This document shows, one piece after another, positions 43,589-52,514 of a stretch of DNA of 64,000 nucleotides. The position numbers and the translations under genes are program-made. This DNA comes from JBNKFV01 sp050289485. Its GTDB lineage: Bacteria; Pseudomonadota; Gammaproteobacteria; Pseudomonadales; Cellvibrionaceae. Within the stretch, counting starts at the first letter, position 1, and each line of letters starts with the position of its first letter. The stretch covers positions 372,001 to 436,000 of the forward strand of contig JBNKFV010000009.1 in assembly GCA_050289485.1 (NCBI GenBank). The letters run 5' to 3'. The notes below the pieces were generated by a model. The model saw nothing but the letters and a program-made list of their open reading frames with translations, did not search any database and was not told the DNA's origin.

Positions 43589-44539
43589 TTGTTTTCTTTG
43601 CCTAAGCGGCTGCAGGCCAAGTACGTATTGCTCATACTCAAGGGAATGGCGATGGGGGCGGCAGATGTTGTGCCAGGGGTTTCGGGCGGTACCATTGCCT
43701 TTATTACGGGTATTTATCAGGAGCTTATCGACTCCCTAAAACGCATTGGCCCCAGCGCATTGACATTGCTATTGCAACGAGGTTTAGGCGCTTTCTGGCG
43801 ACATGTCAACGGTACTTTTCTGGCGTGTGTTTTTGGCGGTATTTTACTCAGCCTCGTATCACTCGCGCACATCATCAGCTATGTCTTAGTGGCTTATCCC
43901 ATTCTAGTGTGGTCGTTTTTTTTTGGCTTAGTCGTAGCGTCCATCATCTTTATGTTGCGTCAGTTACCTGGTTGGAAAACCAGCTACTTATTTGTTTTTG
44001 TGATGGGTGCGCTACTGGCTTTTGCAGTCACGGAATTGCGACCTACCAGCTTACCTAATACCTGGTGGATTTTGATGGGGTCGGGTGCGCTGGCTATTTG
44101 TGCCATGATTTTACCTGGTATCTCCGGCAGCTTTATTTTGTTGATCATCGGTGTTTACCGTTATTTTATCGAAGCGCTGCAAAACCTCGATCTTGTGAGT
44201 CTGGGCAGTTTTTTTGTGGGCTGTGTTTGCGGTCTGTTAGGGTTTTCACACGTTTTGTCATGGTTGTTACATCGTTACCACAACGCCACCATCGTATTGC
44301 TCACAGGCTTCTTACTGGGTTCGCTTAATGTAATTTGGCCGTGGAAGCTTGTTGTTGAAACCGTGGTTAATCGTCATGGTGAGTTGGTACCTTTGGTACA
44401 AAAAAATATCTTGCCCTGGCAATATGCTGCAGAAACCGGGCAAGCAAGCTTTTTAGGCTGGAGTGTCGTTTTTGCTACTACTGGTTTGTTATTGGTGTTT
44501 ACAGTGGAATATCTGGCCAATACCTTTGGTGATGAGTAA
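43589..44539 (+). CDS. DUF368 polytopic membrane protein
   Basis: 316 residues, eight or more membrane helices, with the family motif GAADVVPGVSGGTIAFITGIYQ near the N-terminus and a second GISGSFILLIIGVYRYFIEAL. DUF368 proteins (PopT) have been implicated in recycling polyprenyl phosphate carriers across the membrane, which would complement uppP at 31595; this is family knowledge, not shown here. Start TTG 43589 with AAGGA seven bases upstream. It lies between pcm and nlpD, where Pseudomonas lacks it or has another gene. Confidence 0.85.
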   Translation: MFSLPKRLQAKYVLLILKGMAMGAADVVPGVSGGTIAFITGIYQELIDSLKRIGPSALTLLLQRGLGAFWRHVNGTFLACVFGGILLSLVSLAHIISYVLVAYPILVWSFFFGLVVASIIFMLRQLPGWKTSYLFVFVMGALLAFAVTELRPTSLPNTWWILMGSGALAICAMILPGISGSFILLIIGVYRYFIEALQNLDLVSLGSFFVGCVCGLLGFSHVLSWLLHRYHNATIVLLTGFLLGSLNVIWPWKLVVETVVNRHGELVPLVQKNILPWQYAAETGQASFLGWSVVFATTGLLLVFTVEYLANTFGDE

Positions 44540-44723
44540 AGGCCGCAGCTGCTATAACGATTGTTATGACTGATTGGTGTGACTTAAAGGTTTTACTTTA
44601 TGGTGTTTCGGTCTGCACAACTGATTATCACAGTTTATGTCAGTTTGATTAGACGAATTTGTCATAAGTTCGGTAGGTTAATAAGTAATATTAATATCAG
44701 GGCTCTAAATACTGAGGGTAATA

Positions 44724-45518
44724 GTGGCTAGATACTTGCCGAAACAGCCTATAAGTCTGGCCTACAAAAAGCTAATTGTGATCAGAATATTGATCATCCT
44801 GTCCATGCTTTCTGCATGCTCTGGCGGCGGTTACCGGGCTCCGGTGAGCGACCGGGTTCAACCGCCATCTGATAAAATTCAGTACCATATTGTTGCAAAA
44901 GGCGAAACATTGTTTTCGATTTCATGGCGCTATGGCCTAGATTATAAGGCTTTGGCTCAGGCTAATGGCATCAGTTCCAACTACAAAATTTACCCTGGTC
45001 AGCGTTTAAACCTGAAGGCCACGCCGGCGCAAAAAACATCTTCATCTTCCCCTGCTCCTGTATCGGTAGCGGCAAAATCTCGTCCAGAAGATCAAACAAT
45101 CACACGCACCAAAACCCCTCCTCACAGCCAAAAGAGCGGTTCGCTCACCTGGCGATGGCCCGCAAATGGTAGGGTTTATGAACCATTTTCCTCTACAAAA
45201 GTATTAAAAAAAGGAGTTGATATTCTTGGTGAAAAGGGAGAATCTGTGTTGGCAGCCTCTTCTGGGTATGTTGTGTACGCAGGGGAGGGATTAAGAGGTT
45301 ACGGCAAGTTACTGATTATTAAACATAACGACGTATACCTCAGTGCCTACGCTCATAACAATCGACTGTTGGTGAAAGAAGGAGACAAAGTAAAAGCCGG
45401 ACAAAAAATAGCGGAGATTGGGTCTTCAGGAACGGTGCGTAACATGTTGCACTTCGAGATTCGTAAGAACGGGGTTCCGGTCGATCCAGAGAGGTATTTA
45501 CCACGTAGAAATTATTAG
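44724..45518 (+). CDS. nlpD: outer membrane lipoprotein NlpD, murein hydrolase activator
   Basis: 264 residues. Lipobox LSAC at Cys32; LysM domain (YHIVAKGETLFSISWRYG to IYPGQRLNL, about 52-96); linker rich in Ser/Pro/Thr; C-terminal M23-like LytM domain (about 150-260). The first zinc His is replaced by Lys (KKGVDI where HxGxD is expected), so it should not cut peptidoglycan but activate an amidase such as AmiC. Start GTG 44724. In relatives the main rpoS promoter lies inside nlpD. Confidence 0.93.
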   Translation: MARYLPKQPISLAYKKLIVIRILIILSMLSACSGGGYRAPVSDRVQPPSDKIQYHIVAKGETLFSISWRYGLDYKALAQANGISSNYKIYPGQRLNLKATPAQKTSSSSPAPVSVAAKSRPEDQTITRTKTPPHSQKSGSLTWRWPANGRVYEPFSSTKVLKKGVDILGEKGESVLAASSGYVVYAGEGLRGYGKLLIIKHNDVYLSAYAHNNRLLVKEGDKVKAGQKIAEIGSSGTVRNMLHFEIRKNGVPVDPERYLPRRNY

Positions 45519-45737
45519 GTACAGATTTTTTGTACCGTCTACAAGTAAGTATGTGGTTTAAGGCGGATACGAATGTGGTACCAGATTTGTTGGTACAGGG
45601 TGCATCCAGAGAGCGACTATCTGATCTCCCGGGGTGAGCCAATGCATCCGTAGTCTAGTGGGGTGTGCAGGTAAGTTTCAACGCAGTAAGTTTGATTCTA
45701 AAAAATAACCTAAACAACAACTCGTAGGGCTACCATC

Positions 45738-46763
45738 ATGGCGGGATTGCGTAATAAATTAAAAGAAATGGGTCGCGAGCCAAAAAATAAAGCCTATCAA
45801 ACCGATACAGACAATGATATTCGTGATGACGGTGTATCATGCGGCGATAGTAATATGGCACTTGCTGATTCAGACGACAAAGACAACCAACCTATATCCA
45901 GAATCGAGCTTGACGATAAGTACGATCGTAACCTCGATGCCACCCAGCTTTACCTGAATGAAATCGGTTTTTCTCCTTTACTCACAGCCGAAGAAGAAGT
46001 GTATTTTGCGCGTAAAGCCCTCAAGGGTGAAGAAGCAGCTCGCAAGCGGATGATCGAAAGTAACCTGCGCCTGGTAGTGAAAATTTCGCGGCGCTATGTC
46101 AATCGTGGGTTGGCTTTATTGGATTTGATCGAAGAAGGCAATTTAGGGTTGATTCGGGCAGTTGAAAAATTTGATCCTGAACGCGGCTTTCGTTTTTCAA
46201 CCTATGCTACGTGGTGGATTCGTCAGACCATTGAGCGGGCCATTATGAACCAAACCCGCACTATTCGTTTACCAATTCATGTGGTGAAAGAACTCAATGT
46301 TTATCTGCGTGCAGCCCGCGAATTGACCCAGAAGCTTGATCATGAGCCAACAGCAGATGATATTGCGACGTTGTTGGAAAAGCCGGTTGCCGATGTCGAA
46401 AAAATGTTAAAGCTGAATGAACGAGTTACCTCGGTAGATGTACCGATGGGGCCAAGTTCAGACAAGGCCATTGTTGACAGTGTGGCTGATCAGAATGCGT
46501 CTGATCCGGCAGAATTGCTTCAAGACTCTGATCTGAACGACAGTATCGACGCTTGGTTAGGTGAATTAACCGAAAAGCAACGCGAAGTGCTTGCCAGACG
46601 TTTTGGCTTGCGCGGCCACGAAATCAGTACACTTGAAGAGGTAGGTAAAGAAATTGGCTTAACCCGTGAGCGAGTTCGCCAGATTCAGGTTGAGGCACTG
46701 AAACGTCTGCGCGACATCATGGAAAAACAAGGACTCAATGGCGACGCGCTGTTTAGTCTTTAA
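45738..46763 (+). CDS. rpoS: RNA polymerase sigma factor RpoS
   Basis: 341 residues. Region 1.2 DATQLYLNEIGFSPLLTAEEEVYFARKAL, region 2 KRMIESNLRLVVKISRRYVNRGLALLDLIEEGNLGLIRAVEKFDPERGFRFSTYATWWIRQTIERA (with the RpoS-type spacing), and region 4 GLRGHEISTLEEVGKEIGLTRERVRQIQVEALKRLR. General stress and stationary-phase sigma factor. Preceded by nlpD as usual. Confidence 0.97.
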   Translation: MAGLRNKLKEMGREPKNKAYQTDTDNDIRDDGVSCGDSNMALADSDDKDNQPISRIELDDKYDRNLDATQLYLNEIGFSPLLTAEEEVYFARKALKGEEAARKRMIESNLRLVVKISRRYVNRGLALLDLIEEGNLGLIRAVEKFDPERGFRFSTYATWWIRQTIERAIMNQTRTIRLPIHVVKELNVYLRAARELTQKLDHEPTADDIATLLEKPVADVEKMLKLNERVTSVDVPMGPSSDKAIVDSVADQNASDPAELLQDSDLNDSIDAWLGELTEKQREVLARRFGLRGHEISTLEEVGKEIGLTRERVRQIQVEALKRLRDIMEKQGLNGDALFSL

Positions 46764-46766
46764 TCC

Positions 46767-46843
46767 TTAACCTGGCAGCCCTTCCCGCCGGGTTAAAAAC
46801 CTCCCTTTTTCCTCCTAAAGCCACCCGCAGGGTGGCTTTTTTG
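46767..46843 (+). terminator. tandem hairpins after rpoS, the second a strong terminator
   Basis: First hairpin: TTAACCTGGC (46767-46776) with GCCGGGTTAA (46787-46796), core similar to the dispersed element. Second: AAAGCCACCC (46818-46827), loop GCA, GGGTGGCTTT (46831-46840), then TTT. Confidence 0.85.
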
Positions 46844-46944
46844 TTACTAACCTTGATAACCTTCTGCTTTCTTCGTTCTCTTTATTCCCGTATGGAGAAT
46901 GCTTACTGGTTGTTTTGACCTCTTCAAACAAAAGGTGATCTGTC

Positions 46945-48660
46945 GTGCTGAGTCTCCCGCACTTTCTTGGCAAAAATGTCCGTGTTATTAGTGTCTTGTT
47001 GGTTCTGGTAAGTCCATTTGGTTTTGCTGCGCCCGATGATATTGCCAACTATGCGCGAGTGAGTATTCATAATGGTGGTGCTGTGGCTACGGTGCATCCG
47101 GAGGCAACTGCCGCTGCCATTAATGCGCTGGAGAATGGTGGTAATGCTATCGACGCTGCTGTTACTGCTGCGCTTACGCTGGGCGTGGTAGATGGCCATA
47201 ACTCTGGCATTGGTGGAGGGTTGTTTGCCACCGTGCATTGGGCTGATGGCAGAGTAGAGGCCATTGATGGTCGGGAAATGGCGCCTGCAGGCGCTTTCCG
47301 CGATATGTTTGTGCGCGATGGTAAAGCCGTTGCTGAGTTGAGCCGAACCGGTCCGTTGGCTATTGGTATTCCCGGCTCGGTGGCAGTTTTCGAGTATTTG
47401 TTGAAGCAAGGTGGCAAGCGCACGTTGGCTGACGCATTAGCGCCTGGTATTGCATTGGCCGACCAGGGATTTCCAATCAGCAACTACTTCTCCAAGCGCT
47501 TGGCCAGCCAGGCCGATACGTTTAAACGCTTTCCAGCAACAGCTTCAATTTTTCTTGATGAACAGGGTAAACCCTGGCCGGGTGGCCATATTTTGGTGCA
47601 AAAGGATCTCGCGCAAACTTATCGTGGTATTGCCAAAGAGGGCGCCGCTTATTTCTATCAAGGCAAGTTTGCCAAGATGGTCGCGGCGTGGATGAAAACC
47701 CATGGTGGCATGATTACCGAAGATGACTTTGCCAACTACGAAATGGTGTTGCGCGAACCAGTGAAAACGCAGTATCGCGACCTGACCATTTATGGATTCC
47801 CGCCACCCAGCTCTGGGGGGGTACATGTTGCTGAAATGCTGAATATTTTGGAGCACTTTGATATTGCTGCATTACCTATAGCGCAACGCTACCACATTGT
47901 TGGTGAGGCCATGAAGTTGGCGTTTGCAGATCGGGCCTATTGGTTGGGTGATCCGGATTTTGTACATGTGCCCAAAGGTTTGGTTGCCAAATCTTACGCT
48001 GATGCCTTGGTGGCAAAAATTTCGATGGAAAAAGCATTAACCGATGTGACCTACGGAACGCCGCCGGAATGGAATAATGATTGGTTTCGCCGGCATACCA
48101 CGAATATTTCTGTGGCGGATAAAGAAGGCAATTGGATAGCGATTACTACCACGGTAAATACCAACTTTGGCAGCAAAGTCGTGGTGCCAGGAACTGGCGT
48201 TATTTTGAATAACCAGATGGATGATTTTTCTGCGCAACCAGGAGTGCCCAACGCTTTTGGTTTGGTTGGCACCGAAGCAAACAGTATTGCGCCGCGTAAG
48301 CGTCCGCTATCAAGTATGTCGCCTACCATTGTGGTTAAAGACGGTAAGGCGGTGATGGCTATTGGTGCAGCAGGTGGGCCCCTGATTATTACTCAAGTGC
48401 TGCAAGGGCTGGTGAATTATTTTGATCTGAATATGTCATTGTACGACGCGTTGGCGGCTCCACGTATTCACCAACAATGGAAGCCCGACTTACTGTTTGT
48501 GGAGAAAACAATTGGACAGCAAGAGCGTGACTATTTACAGGGGCTTGGGCACACCTTGAAAACATTGCGTTTCGAAGGATCCTCAACAGCCGTGGCTGTC
48601 GATAACAAAGGTCAATTTTCCGCTGTGTCAGAACCCAGAATTCCTCTTAGAAATCAGTAG
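46945..48660 (+). CDS. ggt: gamma-glutamyltransferase
   Basis: 571 residues with a signal peptide (NVRVISVLLVLVSPFGFAA). Ntn-hydrolase that self-cleaves before T385 (RRHTTNISVADK). Large-subunit motifs GGNAIDAAVTAALTLGVVDGHNSGIGGGLF and substrate-binding SRTGPLAIGIPGSV are present; the small subunit has NQMDDFS and PLSSMSPTIVVKDGKAVMAIGAAGG. Degrades glutathione in the periplasm. Start GTG 46945. Monocistronic. Confidence 0.95.
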   Translation: MLSLPHFLGKNVRVISVLLVLVSPFGFAAPDDIANYARVSIHNGGAVATVHPEATAAAINALENGGNAIDAAVTAALTLGVVDGHNSGIGGGLFATVHWADGRVEAIDGREMAPAGAFRDMFVRDGKAVAELSRTGPLAIGIPGSVAVFEYLLKQGGKRTLADALAPGIALADQGFPISNYFSKRLASQADTFKRFPATASIFLDEQGKPWPGGHILVQKDLAQTYRGIAKEGAAYFYQGKFAKMVAAWMKTHGGMITEDDFANYEMVLREPVKTQYRDLTIYGFPPPSSGGVHVAEMLNILEHFDIAALPIAQRYHIVGEAMKLAFADRAYWLGDPDFVHVPKGLVAKSYADALVAKISMEKALTDVTYGTPPEWNNDWFRRHTTNISVADKEGNWIAITTTVNTNFGSKVVVPGTGVILNNQMDDFSAQPGVPNAFGLVGTEANSIAPRKRPLSSMSPTIVVKDGKAVMAIGAAGGPLIITQVLQGLVNYFDLNMSLYDALAAPRIHQQWKPDLLFVEKTIGQQERDYLQGLGHTLKTLRFEGSSTAVAVDNKGQFSAVSEPRIPLRNQ

Positions 48661-48664
48661 ACTT

Positions 48665-48701
48665 GCTATTAACCCGGCAAGCATCATTGTCGGGTTGATA
48701 G
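48665..48701 (+). repeat. dispersed palindromic element, copy D
   Basis: GCTATTAACCCGGCAA (48665-48680), loop GCATCA, TTGTCGGGTTGATAG (48687-48701). It starts 4 bases after the ggt stop. Confidence 0.75.
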
Positions 48702-48859
48702 AAAATCCTACATGCATACGTCCGATATGTAGTAGTGAAATAAATTTGCCTACAAAAAAATTTGAAGCTACATTGCCGAATATTCTGTAAATAAGACATT
48801 TCGTGCCATGGGCGGCTATCAATTGCCCGTGGTATTTAGTGAATGTAGTGGGGGATGTT

Positions 48860-49093
48860 GTGCAGGAAAATATTTTAGAGCAGGGTATGGATCTGCTGAT
48901 TTATGGCATGGGCACCGTGTTCGTATTTTTAGCGGTGTTGGTATTGGCCACAACCATGATGTCGGCTTTGGTGCAGCGCTATTTTTCTGCACCAATGCCT
49001 GAGCCGATTCGTGATGTGCCGAACGGTGCAATCACCGACCCAAAACTATTGGCGGTTATTAAAGCGGCAATAAAGGAACACAAAAAGCAATAG
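48860..49093 (+). CDS. oadG: oxaloacetate decarboxylase gamma subunit
   Basis: 77 residues with one membrane helix (LLIYGMGTVFVFLAVLVLATTMMSALVQRYF) and a charged C-terminal tail. The gamma subunit joins alpha to beta and binds zinc in the Klebsiella enzyme. Start GTG 48860 with GGGGGA five bases upstream; ATG 48887 is possible. 232 bases before oadA, with palindromic elements on both sides. Confidence 0.88.
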   Translation: MQENILEQGMDLLIYGMGTVFVFLAVLVLATTMMSALVQRYFSAPMPEPIRDVPNGAITDPKLLAVIKAAIKEHKKQ

Positions 49094-49238
49094 CACTTCA
49101 TGGTAGTGTGTCTGGCATTTTTATTTTAATACTGATAAGTCAGGCATCTTAAATTTCACCGTAATGTAACTACTCCGCGCTACGACATTTTTTGTCGGTG
49201 GTTGCTGTGTGCTTGAAATTTTTCGCATGGGCTTGGTT

Positions 49239-49275
49239 GCTATTAATCCGACAATGATGTTTGCCGGGTTAATAA
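49239..49275 (-). repeat. dispersed palindromic element, copy E (inverted)
   Basis: On the plus strand: GCTATTAATCCGACAA, loop TGATGT, TTGCCGGGTTAATAA. Its reverse complement matches copies A, C and D better than its plus strand, including the loop (ACATCA). Confidence 0.75.
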
Positions 49276-49325
49276 TCTAAAGGCTTGATCGCGTAAAGAA
49301 GAGTGTAGAAAAAGGGTAAATTGAA

Positions 49326-51113
49326 ATGGCAAGAGCGAAGGCAAACAAACTAGGTATCACCGAAGTCGTGTTGCGCGATGGGCACCAATCATTATTTGCT
49401 ACACGCATGCGTATTGATGACATGCTGCCGATTGCAGAAAAGCTCGACAATGTGGGCTATCACTCGCTTGAAACATGGGGCGGTGCTACTTTTGATGCAT
49501 GCATTCGTTATTTGGGCGAAGACCCTTGGGACCGCATTCGCGAGTTGAAAAAAGCCATGCCCAAAACCCCGATGCAAATGTTGTTTCGTGGGCAGAATAT
49601 TTTGGGTTATCGCCATTATGCCGACGATGTAGTGGAAAAGTTTGTTGAGCGTTGTGCGGTAAATGGCGTTGATATATTTCGTGTGTTTGATGCAATGAAT
49701 GACATGCGCAATATCGAAACGGCATTGCGAGCTGTTAAGCACGTAGGCAAGCATGCACAAGGTACGCTTTCGTACACACTTAGCCCCGTACACAATATCG
49801 ATATGTGGGTCGAGTTGGGTAAACGTATCGAAGATATGGGTGCTGATTCTATTGCCATTAAAGATATGGCAGGTTTGCTGAAGCCGTATGATGGCTACGA
49901 ATTGGTTAGCCGCCTAAAAGCGTCTTGCGATATTCCCGTTGCCTTGCATGCCCATGCCACTACTGGGCTCGCACACGCCACCGCGCTTAAGTGTGTTGAA
50001 GCCGGTGTCGACAGTGTCGATACCGCTATTTCTTCCATGTCGATGACCTATGGTCACACGCCTACAGAAACACTGGTGGCATCCCTGGAAGGGACCGAGC
50101 GAGACACCGGTTTAAATATTGTGTTGCTCGAAGAAATTGCTGCTTATTTTCGCGATGTGCGAAAAAAATACGCCAAATTCGAAGGTGCATTGCAAGGGGT
50201 TGATTCAAGAATCCTCGTTGCCCAAGTACCCGGCGGCATGCTCACCAATATGGAGAGCCAGCTGAAAGACCAGGGTGCAGCCGACAAAATTGATGCTGTA
50301 TTGGCCGAAATTCCTAAAGTCAGGGAAGACCTTGGATTTATCCCGCTGGTCACACCAACCTCTCAAATTGTGGGCACGCAGGCCGTGTTAAATGTATTGA
50401 CCGGCGAACGTTATAAATCGGTCTCTAAAGAAACGGCTGGTATTCTACGTGGCGAATACGGTGCAACACCGGCACCTGTAAATGTTGAGCTGCAAGAGAA
50501 AGTGCTCGCTGAAGGTGGTGAGAAAATTACTTGCCGGCCGGCCGATTTACTTAGCCCTGAGTTGGTATCCCTGGCAGATGATTTGCGCCAGAAAGCCGCT
50601 GAAGAAGAGATTGTATTGGCTCAGGGTGATCGCGAAATTGATGATGTGCTCACTTATGCTTTGTTCCCTCAGGTCGGTCTTAAATTTTTGGCCAACCGCG
50701 ATAATCCGTCTGCCTTTGAGCCTGCACCTGGTACATCGGCAAAAGAGCCCGTGCGCAATGAAGTGGGTGAAGAAGTTTATACTGTTACGGTAGAAGGCCA
50801 GTCTTATACTGTCACTGTGGCTGAGGGTGGTGATTTATCGGGTGTTTATCCCGTGGACGCTGCTGCCGGTGCGAGCAAGGCTGCCCCTGTTGCTACGGGG
50901 GGGGAGTTGGTGCCAGCGCCGTTGGCCGGTAATATTTTCAAGCTATTGGTGAAACCTGGCGATCAAGTGAAAGCAGGGCAAGCGCTGCTGGTTTTGGAAG
51001 CCATGAAAATGGAGACGAATATTTCCGCGCCCAAAGATGGGCAAGTTGCAGAAATAAAAGTCAGCGTGGGTGACAGTGTCGCTGTTGGCGACCCACTGGT
51101 TACATTGGCCTGA
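49326..51113 (+). CDS. oadA: oxaloacetate decarboxylase alpha subunit (carboxyltransferase and biotin carrier)
   Basis: 595 residues. Carboxyltransferase domain starts ITEVVLRDGHQSLFATRMR, metal ligands in ALHAHATTGLAHATAL; PYC/OadA conserved helical domain follows; the biotin domain at the C-terminus has K561 in LEAMKMETN. Moves CO2 from oxaloacetate to biotin, which the beta subunit decarboxylates while pumping Na+ out. The middle linker (Ala/Pro-rich, about 470-520) is flexible. Confidence 0.96.
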   Translation: MARAKANKLGITEVVLRDGHQSLFATRMRIDDMLPIAEKLDNVGYHSLETWGGATFDACIRYLGEDPWDRIRELKKAMPKTPMQMLFRGQNILGYRHYADDVVEKFVERCAVNGVDIFRVFDAMNDMRNIETALRAVKHVGKHAQGTLSYTLSPVHNIDMWVELGKRIEDMGADSIAIKDMAGLLKPYDGYELVSRLKASCDIPVALHAHATTGLAHATALKCVEAGVDSVDTAISSMSMTYGHTPTETLVASLEGTERDTGLNIVLLEEIAAYFRDVRKKYAKFEGALQGVDSRILVAQVPGGMLTNMESQLKDQGAADKIDAVLAEIPKVREDLGFIPLVTPTSQIVGTQAVLNVLTGERYKSVSKETAGILRGEYGATPAPVNVELQEKVLAEGGEKITCRPADLLSPELVSLADDLRQKAAEEEIVLAQGDREIDDVLTYALFPQVGLKFLANRDNPSAFEPAPGTSAKEPVRNEVGEEVYTVTVEGQSYTVTVAEGGDLSGVYPVDAAAGASKAAPVATGGELVPAPLAGNIFKLLVKPGDQVKAGQALLVLEAMKMETNISAPKDGQVAEIKVSVGDSVAVGDPLVTLA

Positions 51114-51124
51114 GGAGTTGACTG

Positions 51125-52435
51125 ATGGATAACTTGTTAGGCTTGTGGTTCGACTCTGGTTTATATCAGATCAATAGCGGACAACTCATTATGATGGCGG
51201 TAGGCTTGCTGCTGTTGTTTTTAGCCATTCGCAAAAACTTTGAACCTCTCTTGCTCGTACCCATTGGTTTTGGTTGTCTGCTGGCAAACATACCGGGTGC
51301 TTTTCTAGCATTTTCTGCAGCGGAAGCCGCCATTGCATCGGGCAGTGCAGAGGTACTGCAAGCCATGTCGTTGGCCTTGAATGAGCCAGGCCTGCAAACC
51401 CCAATAACCCTCAAGGCTGCCCTCACGAGTGCCTCGGCCAGCGACGCCGCTGCGGCATCTGCAGTGGCGGCTGACTTCGGCTTTAGCAACGGTATGCTGT
51501 ATAACTTTTACTTGGTGGCTATTGGTTCTGGTATTGCGCCGCTGGTTATCTTTATGGGCGTTGGCGCTATGACCGATTTTGGTCCCTTGCTGGCAAATCC
51601 GAAAACACTGTTTTTAGGTGCTGCTGCACAGTTTGGTATTTTTGCTACAGTGCTTGGTGCTGCTGGCTTAAGTGCGGCTGGGATGATGGATTTTTCCATT
51701 GCTGATGCTGCCGCTATTGGGATTATTGGTGGGGCAGATGGCCCTACAGCAATTTATGTATCCAGCCTGTTAGCACCTGAGCTGCTGGGTGCTATCGCTG
51801 TTGCTGCTTATTCGTATATGGCGCTGGTGCCGATGATTCAGCCTCCTATTATGCGCGCGCTGACCACTGAAAGTGAGCGTCGTATTGTCATGCGTCAGCT
51901 GCGGCAGGTGTCTGTGCGAGAAAAAATAGTCTTTCCTTTGATTTTGCTGGTGCTGGTTGCCTTGTTTTTACCTGATGCAGCCCCTTTGCTGGGTATGTTC
52001 TGTTTTGGCAACCTGATGCGTGAGTGTGGTGTAGTTAATCGGTTGAGTGACACTGCACAGCATGCCTTAATTAATATTGTGACCATTTTTCTCGGGTTAT
52101 CGGTGGGCTCCAAGCTGGAGGCCACTAAGTTTCTTGATCCAAAAACGCTGGGTATTCTTGCTTTGGGTATTGTGGCGTTTGCGATTGGCACGGCCATGGG
52201 CGTATTGATGGCCAAGCTGCTAAATAAATTGAGTAAAGAACCCATTAACCCGCTAATCGGTTCGGCTGGGGTGTCGGCGGTACCTATGGCGGCGCGGGTG
52301 TCGAATAAGCTGGGGCTTGAAGCTGATCCGCATAATTTTCTGCTGATGCATGCTATGGGGCCGAATGTGGCAGGGGTGATCGGTTCTGCTGTGGCGGCCG
52401 GTGTGATGATTTCGATGGTCTCATCAATGCAATAG
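51125..52435 (+). CDS. oadB: oxaloacetate decarboxylase beta subunit, Na+ pump
   Basis: 436 residues, about nine membrane helices. Conserved motifs are VIFMGVGAMTDFGPLLANPKT (with the Asp of region IIIa), IIGGADGPTAIYVSSLLAPELL, and NPLIGSAGVSAVPMAARVSNKLG. An Ala/Ser-rich insertion lies at about 55-118. 11 bases after oadA. Confidence 0.96.
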   Translation: MDNLLGLWFDSGLYQINSGQLIMMAVGLLLLFLAIRKNFEPLLLVPIGFGCLLANIPGAFLAFSAAEAAIASGSAEVLQAMSLALNEPGLQTPITLKAALTSASASDAAAASAVAADFGFSNGMLYNFYLVAIGSGIAPLVIFMGVGAMTDFGPLLANPKTLFLGAAAQFGIFATVLGAAGLSAAGMMDFSIADAAAIGIIGGADGPTAIYVSSLLAPELLGAIAVAAYSYMALVPMIQPPIMRALTTESERRIVMRQLRQVSVREKIVFPLILLVLVALFLPDAAPLLGMFCFGNLMRECGVVNRLSDTAQHALINIVTIFLGLSVGSKLEATKFLDPKTLGILALGIVAFAIGTAMGVLMAKLLNKLSKEPINPLIGSAGVSAVPMAARVSNKLGLEADPHNFLLMHAMGPNVAGVIGSAVAAGVMISMVSSMQ

Positions 52436-52454
52436 AAGAGGCCGCTAATGCCAA

Positions 52455-52489
52455 ACAAAAATGCCACCATCACGGTGGCATTTTTGTTT
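52455..52489. terminator. bidirectional terminator, oadB and chrR
   Basis: ACAAAAATGCCACC (52455-52468), loop ATCAC, GGTGGCATTTTTGT (52474-52487): a 14-base perfect stem with A- and T-runs at both sides, serving convergent genes. Confidence 0.92.
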
Positions 52490-52514
52490 GTAGTACGTTT
52501 TAGCAGGCAGCCCG

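Noticed and set aside
49326..51113. oadA as pyruvate carboxylase subunit B
   Set aside because: Direct neighbours oadG and the Na+-pump subunit oadB show it is the oxaloacetate decarboxylase.
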